From Sinohyriopsis cumingii (taxonomy: Eukaryota > Mollusca > Bivalvia > Unionida > Unionidae), in assembly GCA_028554795.2 (NCBI GenBank), contig CM068825.1, positions 89,834,951-89,898,950 of the forward strand: a DNA stretch of 64,000 nucleotides. The letters are read 5' to 3'. The notes below the pieces were generated by a model. That model was given only the letters and a program-made list of their open reading frames with translations. It was not told where the DNA came from and ran no database searches. Below are positions 48,301 through 59,394 of this stretch, piece after piece. Each line of letters begins with the position of its first letter. Within the stretch, counting starts at the first letter, position 1. Both the position numbers and the translations under genes were made by a program.

Positions 48301-51300
48301 CCCATACAGTTGTGTCATTTAAAATACTGTAAAATAATATATTGCATTACTAATTCTGTCAGTGTTGTAAGGGAGTTTGGATAACATATAATTGTTATAA
48401 CATCTGCATTTATATTGTCCATCTGCTTGTCTAGTACATTTTTGGTTTCTTCAGTTATTTCAATTTTATGCCATCTACCATTATCAAACTTTGTGGATGG
48501 TAAGGAAGAAGCTTAGCTTACTGATTTGAGGGTAAAAAGTCAAGGTTGCATTGAATGAAAAAGAAATGGCTTATACAGAATAACATTAGTTCTACATCAC
48601 AAACCTTTACCAATTTTTGTGGATGATTTGCACTTGTGGTAAAAAAGAAGCTTCTCAGTTTTGGGGTCAAAAGGTCAAATGTCACTTGAAGTAGGGAAGA
48701 AGCATGTTTATCTTTCGGTCAAAAGGTCAAAGTCACTGAATCAAAGAAGATGAATGGTATTTGAAAATAATTTAATTATAGACCACATACCTTGGCCAAA
48801 GTTTATGGATGGCTTGCATGTAGGAAAGGAAAGAAACTAGCAGATTTTGGGGTCTAAAGTCAGATTTCAAGGTCATGGCAAGACTTAAAATAAAACATTG
48901 ATTTCTGCATGCTAAGTTTCGTTCAAGACTGTATTCCTCAACAAAAGGTCATGGTCATGCATTCTTATTAGCCAATAATTTCCTGAGTCAGCCATTCCCT
49001 ACTCTGGCCTACAGAGAGGACAGTTAAACATGGAGTGGGCATATCATATACTGTTAAAGGCACTCTTGTTGCTTTCTGTGAGAATAATTTAACAAAAGAT
49101 TAAATTACTGGAAAACTGAAATACAAATTTACAAACACTTGGTTTCATTGTATTTGGTATGCTTTTATCAAATTTTACTGAAATGTGATGCAGTAAGATC
49201 TTTAAGAATTCAAAGTTCTGTGGGGTAAAGATTGTTGTTGGGATCTTTGGTTGTTTTTAGTTTTTGAGATTACTGATGAGAAGGTTTGACATTGGGAATG
49301 AGAAAGTTCTTCAGGTAATGCTGATTCCACCCTGTACGTATATACTTGTCACTCTTCATTCAACCTTGTACATGACTTGGTATCCTCTTCACTCATCATT
49401 CAGCCCTGTACATGTATCCTCTTCACTCTTCATTCAGCCCTGTATGTGTATACTCTTCACTCTTCATTCAACCCTGTACATGTGCACTGTTCACTCTTCA
49501 TTCAACCCTGTACATGTATCCACATCCAGAACCACTTCAAGCTCCTTTATACATTGTGATGTATTTTTTTCACATACCAGGTGAATAATGTGTTGCGTTG
49601 GGAGGCTTAGATGTAATAATAGTACCAGTTTCTATTCTTCAAGTCCATTGTTGCATGCTCTTTAAGCAAAGTCAAGATATATGTATATTTTCAGATTGGT
49701 TTTTTTTGTCATTCCTGAGATAGTTTTTACACTTTTTCATGCACAGCCATTTAATTAAAAATATGCATTTATCTTCAGAAGTTCTACCAACTGTCAACAA
49801 AAACAGGTCATAGTAACCTGTTTTCATTATGCCTGTTACTTATTACTGATAAGTTTCTGTATTCAGTTTCATTTTTTTGAGACTTTTGTATATGAAGTCA
49901 TGAAACTTAATTGACAAATACAACTTGTTTTCTTTTTACCACTTCCAAAAGTAGGTGAAATTGACACTATTTTTGTGTACCAATTATACATAAAACTTTA
50001 GATTATGCATTGGGCAAGGATTCAAGATAACAGTCTCAATAAAAAAAAAATTTATCTTGAAATTTAAATCAAAATGGACCAAAATGTTTATAAATGCTAA
50101 TTGTCACTTTTGTTCAAAGTATGTGATGATATAGTCAACCTTTTTAATTGGTTGGTTTTTTTTCTTCTCCATTTGCAGATGGACATCTTTGTTTTATGGT
50201 GACAGTGTCAAGGACAAGCTTCATGGTTCATCCGAGTCTCTGGACACGCACCTTAGTCAGCATGACAGAGTCAGTATTCTTTAATTTTCAGTGGCATAGA
50301 TTCATTCCTCTTGCTTGGGCTGTTACTGGTAATCTGTCTTTATTTTTCTTTGCTAAAGGTTTGACAAGATAATGGAAAATACAGTAGAAGCGCTGGCCGG
50401 CACCTGGGAATATTCATTGGATGATATTGTCCCAAGTACACTGATCTAGTTTTGCATATTGATTTAAATGAAGCTAACAGTTCTTAAATATCTTAATACA
50501 TTTTCAGGTGAAATTGTTTTTTCATGAGAAGAACCATACATTTGTTTCTTGATATTGACTTTAATAACTATCTCAGCCACTCTGCATGTTTAGCTGATTC
50601 CTGTGTTGTCAGGTCTTTAACATAATTTTTGGCAAAACAAGTAAAATAAAGCAATTATTTGTTGTTGTTGTTGTTGTTGTTGTAGGGTTTAACGCCATTT
50701 TTCAGCACGCGATTGGCTATACATGGCGGCCAGTATTAATGGTGGAGGAAGAACCCGGGAAAGCAATTATTTGGATGAAATAGATATTAAATATTTTGTT
50801 TCTTCTGATTTATTTTCCTAGCATAAAAGCAAACAAAACTATAAGGGTTTTGACAAGGGAATAAATGCCCAAATCTACATGTGCATTTCTTAAATAGCAG
50901 CTATGACGAGTCGTTTAAAGAAATTACTACAGATTCTGCTCTTGTACATGTACAGTGCATGAAACTGGTCCAACAAGATTTAACGTTAATCGGATTTACA
51001 AGGATAAGAGTTTATTTTTAGCTCAACTGATAATAATGGTAAGTGTGCTGGTTGTATGGCCTTGTATCCATCTTGTGTCATCCATCCATCAAAAGTTATT
51101 TGTTACCAGATGGGAGTCAATCTATATTTTTGATGACTACTGTATGTCATTCATCTGTCAACCGTCATATATTACAACTTGAGAGTCAATCCGTGTTTCT
51201 GATCAGATTTTGATCCAGCTTGGAATATGGGCTGGTGTCATTAGAATCTGAGATGAATTTAATAATGAACATGATGTACTCATGGGGTGATGTTGAATCT

Positions 51301-54300
51301 GATTGGCTGAACTGGGTTTTTTCAAACTAGGGTGATACATTTGTATCATTCAGATTTTGGATGAGATCAATAATGAGCAAGAACCACCTTTTCAGTGGAG
51401 TGTTCTTGCACTCAGGAGGCAATATATTTGATCTCACTTTGATCAGACATGGTATATGAGCTTGTATCATCAAAATCTTGGACAAGTTCGACAACGAGTG
51501 AGAGGCATGCATATTAATATGGTGATCTTGTATGTGATCAGCTGTATTTGTTACCATTTTGGAAGTCATTTTGTTTCATCTGATTTGATAAATTTGAAGG
51601 GTGAGCTTATATCATTCAGATCTTGGAGAAGCTTGATAGTAAACAGGATCCATGCATATTAATGAGGTTATCATGGCTTGCTACCACTCTGGAAGTCATA
51701 TTTTTTATTTAATTTTATAAAAATTGAAATATGAGCATGCATCTGAAAGATTTTGCATGAATCTGAAAATGAGCAGGAGCTGTGCATAATAATGAAGTCA
51801 GCTTGCATCTGATTGGTTGACCTTGTTACCACTTTGGAAGCCACATTTCTGATTTTGGTTAGATTTGGAATATATGCTTCTGTCATCAATATTGTGTACA
51901 GGTTTGATAATTAGTGAGATGCACACATATGAATAAGATATTTATCTGATTGGTTGAACTTGTTAAAACCGGCATTATGAGATAGTCAACTGTAAAGTTA
52001 TTAAAGCCAGATGAGAAATATCAGGCCCATTGGAACTCTTACTTGTTAATGCTACTTTCTGATGAATGTCCATTATTTCTTCTTTTCAGGGAATCTTCTC
52101 CTGGTTCACATCATTTGTCAAAGTGAAGTAAGTTAAGTCTGTCTTCAGTTCCCATGTACGAGACAAATACTTATGATTTATGTATTGTATGCACTGTCAC
52201 TCGTCTTAAAATTTGCTGCTGTACATTGCTGAGTTTTTGTCAATCTAGTTTTTACACAGAGAATGTGAAACCAATTTTCTGCAAATTTTGGCAATTCTGC
52301 CAGTCATTGACCACTTGTCCTTTCCACTCTGCAGATAATAGAAATTTTCATACACAAGAATTAAAAGAAAATATCTTCATTTTTCATTCAGCAAAACAAC
52401 TTTTAAATGCCAGTGCTTAGTTCATTGCAAGCATTCAAAGCTCGACTGCACATTTTAGGAAACTAAATCAAATGATCCATATTTTTTCAAGTGACCTTGA
52501 ACCATGTTTACAAAAGGCTATTATCGTTTTTTTAAATCATCTTTAGTAGTCTTGCACTTACTGTACATTCTGATTAAAATCAGATCTGCTCTGTCCTGTG
52601 TGAAGTTCTGACAGTGGCTGCATAGGGGTGATATTCTGGTCACCTTTGAATTAGCCGAAATGCAGCTTTAGGAAATCCAAAAGTGAATGTTACAACTCTG
52701 TGGTCATAAACTACGTAGCAGGTACAAGCAAAACCGACAAGGTTTGTAAAACTTAACAAATAATGTAATTCTCAAAGTTATAAATGAAAATGTGAGAGGA
52801 ACTTAAAGTATTACAAAGTGAATCCAAAACAATCCTGAAAGATTTATATTAAAGTCCAAAACTGGAAGGTTCAGTACAAACTTCAGAACCATAAATGTTC
52901 TGGTCCTCCAAGAATCTTGATGTCAAAATGGCATTGTCCACAACTCCATTGAATAATTCACAATAGTTCTAGAACAATATTGTAGTTAAAGAAAAATGTG
53001 CACATTCTATTTCCACTGAACAGTCAAAACAAACGTTTTCCCTGTCAAACAGTATCTAAGTACAGCATAAAAAATGTCTGAAGACTTGATGTTATTACAA
53101 GAACACAAGAAATAAGAATGAATCCAAAATAGGAATGAATATGACTGCTCAGTTCTCTCCGTCAAGAATCTTTTATGACTATTTCACAATATATCCCATG
53201 TGAAAGATCTTACTGCTCAATCTAATATTTCAAAAATAGCTACTCATGTGACCCTACTCATCCAATAGGATTAAACTTAATTCTTCTAAGATACCACCTG
53301 ACCAATCTCTCCAATGGGAAAAAGGCAGAATCTCACAAACATATTTGCTTGTAATTTTATTAGAAACTGTCTATTTTTAATATCTTAAAGTAGACCTATG
53401 CACATATGAAATCCAGGTATAGATGGATAATCACTACAATATACAGTTATGAATAAAACTTACAAAACTTAGACACAATCTTGTACAAAAAGTTATAGAA
53501 ATATAGATATACATAACATGAATCAGATCATTTGGCACATATTGATGTTTTTGAGTTATGCTGCTCATTCTCCCAAATGCTAAGATATGAAAACTTCCTC
53601 TGATTGGTGGATAAAATTAGTGATTATAGTAATAACATAGGTCACCAGAACATGACCCCTAATGCAGTCTCAGTCATATCTTTCTGTAGGACAGTGAAGA
53701 TTGATTTTAATCAGACTGACTATTTACTTGCAGATAAACTGCAAACTGCACAGACCCATATCTGCCTTCGCATGATATTCCAGCTAATCAGGGTCAGTGC
53801 AGTTTGACAGGAGTAATAACTTGAACAAACAGCATTGACCCTGATCTGCCAATGCCTTATGTGATGGCAGATCAGAGTCTTTGTTATTTGCAATTTGAAC
53901 TTGTGAATATATACAGGTGGATCTTAAATTTAAAACTTATCTTCTGAGAATTAAGATTGTAATGATATTGTCCTTAGTGAACAGTAACCAGAAATAAATG
54001 GCGAGACAAAAAATGTCTGATAACATCACTAAGTTATGATCATACTTGATGTTAATAGAAAACTGGCAGAAATACAAAAGAGACCAGGAATTACTTTCAA
54101 AGAATTACAGAAGTAGAAAATGTGTCAGGAATTACTGTTATAAAATGGGGTAGTAATTATGGGGGTGATCTACACGTATGAACTTCTGAAAGAGTGACAG
54201 TTGTAAGGTGTTTACATTTGCATCATTCATAATGGAGAGTATGTTGACAATACCTGTATGTTACTTCCATGTACTGTGGCTGAAATTTCTTTGGATATTG

Positions 54301-57300
54301 TACTTTTGGATATTGTACATGATCAAAGCGCACAGCTAACTAAAATGACTGCTCCCATTTGCTCAAACAATCAGCCTGAATTAGTCTCAAGTACAAGATC
54401 ATTAGCAGTTATAAGGAACATGAATTTTGCCAGACTAGACAATACCGGCTTCAGTAAGTGCATTGAAAGATTGACCAAATATGTAAAATGTAAAAACAAG
54501 TTATCAGCTCTTTTTTCACGATATACCTCTGAAGTTCAGAAGTGAAAAGGACCAAGTTATGCTAGCAGTTTTTTGAGAGGTGCACATCTGAATTAAGTAA
54601 GGTCAAGCTGTAACCAATATATTAACCCATTATTTATACACTAAAATAAAGGGGATGAAAAGTTCTTTTAACAATACATAAGGAAACAATACTTTTTTAA
54701 AATAGGAATTATAACCAGTGAGGAAAATGTGGGATATTCTTTTTCTTTAAAAATGTAACCCTATGCAAAATATGAAACTGTGGAGTGCCATCTATAGAAA
54801 TAGAAAAGACGCCAGGAATTACTTTTAAAGAATGCACTGGTTGATACAGAATGGAAAAGCTGCCAGGAATCATTTCCATACAATCTGCTGGTAGTTACAG
54901 AATGCTGTACCAATTCAACTTATGCACACCAGACTCATTTGCTTTGACTGGGTAGGCTTAACTGGCAAACAGTAATACTGGATGGAGTAGTGTGATGACA
55001 GTTGCATAATTACCTCTTGGCAGTGCAAGACACTGGATGTCAGCAAGGAAGAATTAAAAATGGATATACATGTATATGCTGATTCATGGGCTGAAAAGGT
55101 CAGAATAATGTTTCGAGTGATGAATTCCATTACCTCTTTGAATGTGAATTCTTTAGGGAAGCTAGAATGAATTTGATTCAGAAATATTGACATCTTCGTA
55201 TTTTAAAATTATGAACAAGTTAGAAACTGAATAGACAACTTCATAGCTACATAAATTATGCTCGTTTCACATTTCAGCCTATCATAACTCATTTATTAAT
55301 CAAGTAAAATGTGTCAAAAACATTTTTATTTAAATCGTTGATTGTTCACTTTTTTAGAAGCACCTTTGACTTGTAATGTTTAGATAATCCATGTTCTCTC
55401 CCTCTCTTTTGTCTCACTCTTTCTATCACTCTCTCACTCTCATTTATATTACACTATGATGGGTTCTTATATATTGAACTCTGAATGTATGTCATTCACT
55501 TGCCATACATGTAGGCCTGACTGAGTATGATCTTTTTTCAATAAAGATTTGTTCTGTTATTCACTGATTATATCCATACTATTGCAAATTTGACATGGCC
55601 AACACATTTAATAATTAGAGGTGTCATGGTTGGTGGTGGTGGGGGCAGTCAGATTTGCTCCTGGATAGAATTGTAACATGCTGGACTTCTCCCAGAATTT
55701 GGAGTGATTTTGGAAATACCCCTAATATGAAGTATTTTCCAAGCTACTAATAAGCATACTATTATCATTTTCTGCATTACTATGTGCATGTTATTGATGA
55801 CAAAACCAGACACTAGAAATAAAAGCCAAACACATGAAAACTAAAACATGTGAAGGAAATTCTTGTTAAGAAACTTGGATTTAACACCTTGCTGGATAAA
55901 TGAAGCACTCAGTTTAGTCTGGATATGCACACTTTTTTCTCAGATTTTTATATGCCTGCCATAATGCAGAGTGTATTATAACATTTGTCTGTTCATCTCT
56001 CTGGCTTGTATGTTTGCCCCTTGGTTCCCTGTTTGGTTTCTGCAGAATGACTTGAGCTTTTCTACTACAATTAACTAGGAGTTGAGAAGAAGTCTGTTGA
56101 TTTGGGTGTAAAAGGTCAAAGGTCAAGGTCTCTGTCACTGAAAGAAGTAAAATGGTTTGTAGTTCTAGTATTGTTCAACATGGATATATAATGTTTATCT
56201 TGTTCACAGATTCAAATATAACTCAAACGATTTGAAGTTCATTGCTTCCAGCATGTTTACTTTCAACCTTGTGAGGTTAAATTGAAAAGAATTTGTCTAA
56301 GGACTGATACTTAAGTCTTGGTTATTTAAACATTTCATTAAATGAGGTCAAAATGTCTCAACTGTAATTTACATGTACAAATAATCAGCATTTAAATTTA
56401 AGTTAAGTGTTAACTCATATATTGAAATTTTTATGAGCTTTTGGTATGGATCTGTGTTGTAAATTTTCTTCTCATGATGGGTCATTATTTACTAATGGCT
56501 TTTATATTTTTCCTTGGATGTCCACTGCATTAAATGAAACAGATTATTTTAGCATTCACCTATATGATGGACTTTATAATATCTTCTGTTAATTACATTC
56601 AACTTTATTTATTACACATTGATTATTCCATAAATTAAGTAACTTTTGTTTTGCAGAGATGCAGACATTTTGAAGAAGTGTGGTCAAGATGCCATACATT
56701 ACCTCTCTTTCCAGCGATATTTGCTCCTCTACACTCTCATAATCTGTATCCTGTCCTGCTCCATCATCATACCTGTCAATTTCACTGGAGAAAATCGTAA
56801 GTTTACAATTGCATGTTTTCCCTTCCTCTGGTTCACATTACCACCGCACTGTGGAAAAAGTGTCAGGGTCATTAGTGAGAAACAGGGATGGTCATCCAAC
56901 TGGAAACACACATATTTTTTGGGTTTTCCTTATCACCCCATTTGTTCATCTGTCCATAATATGGACATTTTTGCTATTTGGAACCTAACTCCAAAACTCC
57001 AAAACCATTGAAAATATGTCTGCAAAACTTAGTTCAAGAATTTTACTAAAAGTTCAAATGTGATGTGAGGAAGATGCAAATATGTGAAGTTAATAAAAAT
57101 ACAATGTGAAGCATTTCATCTTAGATGAGGTAAAATTGTGCCTGACTTACCTACCCTTCTGATTGCTATCTCCTCATGAAAAATCACAAACAGGACTCTT
57201 TCTCTCTGCGATAAGCCAGTACAACTGCAGCAGTATTCAGATGCAGAGAAATACCTATTTGTTTCTCACACTCAGTTCTACTTTTGTTCATTTTATCTTT

Positions 57301-59327
57301 GAATCTGTCTATTCCTCTTTCCCATGAACAAAAGTTCCATAGAACTTTCTTTCATTCAGTACTTGTGCACATTGCAGAGCTTTACACTTGTACGTGCATG
57401 ATAGTATGCACAGATAGAGTATCTTGCATAACATTTAAAAAATCTTAAAATTTTACACTTAATTATTAAAATTCGTAAATCACCTGGGCATTTAAAAAAC
57501 AAGATCTGTCATTCACAAATTTTTATTTTAAACTTCCTCTCAACAGTGTTGAAGAAACTTTGGCATAGAGCATCCTGGCATAAAGGCATTTCCAGTTCAT
57601 ATAAATGATTCCAATCTGCCTTCCAGTATGGTCATTGTTACTAAATACAATGACCGTTAGAATTGTACAGAATTTGACCCAAGTTGACAAGAAAATTATG
57701 GCATGAGTGCTTTTTAACTTTATACAAATGTTGCTGACCTGACATCAAACATGGCTGCTATTACTCAAGAATTACTCAACATAATTTAATTAAATTTGAC
57801 AGATAAAGATCTAAGCATTACGGTCTTTGAAATTTTTTTCCATTGATTTTAATTGGCCATAAAAATGCGACCATAACTGAAAAAATAGAAAACATTTAAA
57901 TCATTTATCTCATACCACCTGCAGGCAAAGTAATGTAGAATAGGCCCAATGTGTTGTACTGCATGTCATATGAGGTGACTAATGTGGGCAGCCATTTTGT
58001 CCTGAGATGCATCCCATGATAATGTTCCATTTGAGAAGGTCTTGGAAATTTTTAAAGAGTGCGATTTACAACAGAAATTGATTTTATTGTAAGCATTTTA
58101 CCATTGTAATATCCCAGCCATAAGGACAAGTGTTGTATGTTATGTTGTCTGTCCAGCCATCTGTTCCCAATTTCATTTCTCTATAATAATTTGAGTCATC
58201 CACCATCTACAGTTACCAGACCTTGTGGAATGCTTGCACTTGGGGTAAAGAAGGTGCAGTTTGGTGTAAAAGCTTATTGGTCTAGGTCACTTTGACTGAA
58301 AGAAAAAACTGGATTGATTTCTTCTTAATAACTCAGTTCTCCCTCCATCATCTGTATTTACCAAATGTTATGAGTGGTTTTGACATTACATAAGGATGAA
58401 TCCTATTGATTTAGGGATCAAAGGCTGAAAGGTCAAGGCACTGTAACTGAAAGAAAAACCATGGTTTCCATATGATAACATCAGCTATACATCACCTTCC
58501 TGGGCTAAACTTTGCAAGTAACATACACTTGAAGTAAGGAAGAAGCCTGTCAGGTTTGAGGGTCAAAGGTCAAAGTCATTATGACTTTTAGAAGAAAAGT
58601 GTTTTTCACACCATAAGTTGAGGTCACCATCATGTAAAGCATCAAAATTTTGTTGATAGCTTGCACTTTACATAAGGAAAATCCCTGTTGAGATTGAGTT
58701 GAAAGATTGATATCGCTGTAATAGAAATAATGTTGTTGTAGGGTTTAACACCATTTTTCAGCACGTGTTAGGCTATACATGGCAGACAGTATTAATGGTG
58801 GAGGAAGAACCCAGGAAAACCCTGGAAAGAACCACTGACCCATGAGAAGCTACTTGCAAGCTTTCTCACATACCCACATAAGCTGAATCTGAGACTCGAA
58901 CCCACACAGACAGAGGTGAGATGACAGTGATCCGTAACGGAGAGCGCTTTAGACCACTCGGCCCCTCGGGGCCCCATAATAGAAATAATAAAATTAAAGT
59001 ATCTTCAGCACAATAACATTGGTTCTACATCACAAATGCCAGGCAAACATTGTGGATGGCTTGCACTTGGGGTATAGAAGACACTAATGATTTTGAGCTC
59101 AAAAAGTCGAAGACCATGGTTGGAAAGAAGAGTGAGCTTGGCACACATATTTCACTTAATAATATATTCATAACATGCTTTTAATAATGATTTGGGTGTA
59201 TGTTGTGCTGTTTAAAGTACTGTTGTTTGCTTTTGTCTCTGTTTAGTTTGCCTTTTTCTGGAAAGCTAAACTTTCTGATAGTCACTATATAGATGTTTAA
59301 TCATGTGCCATTAAACATATACATGCA

Positions 59328-59394
<67 letters not shown>

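Larger units (their letters stand above)
25321..50178 (+). other. TMEM63 intron 2 (24.9 kb), repeat-filled
   Basis: GTAAGC...TTGCAG. It separates the first-helix exon from the linker exon. It holds two hAT-like elements, a large foldback element, DIRS-type remains, four SINEs and at least seven tandem arrays (listed separately). I searched for additional TMEM63 exons between the two and found none needed: the junction between residues 80 and 81 is complete. Confidence 0.8.
50270..52089 (+). other. TMEM63 intron 3 (1820 bp)
   Basis: GTCAGT...TTTCAG. It contains the SINE fragment at 50662 and repeat R4. Confidence 0.8.
52128..56656 (+). other. TMEM63 intron 4 (4529 bp)
   Basis: GTAAGT...TTGCAG. 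It holds the third short palindrome, the first copy of a 600-bp duplicated block and a single R5 unit. 52440-53820 shows nothing recognisable. Confidence 0.85.

Noticed and set aside
49264-49584. 106-codon frame
   Set aside because: It covers a 34-bp tandem repeat, and its upstream part has no family resemblance.
25321-50178. Additional TMEM63 exons inside the large intron
   Set aside because: The protein is continuous across the exon 2/3 junction (EEK|WTSLFYG) and no other conserved block was seen.
54258-54545. 95-codon frame as a real gene
   Set aside because: The homologous block at 60040-60630 does not keep the frame, and no domain is recognised.
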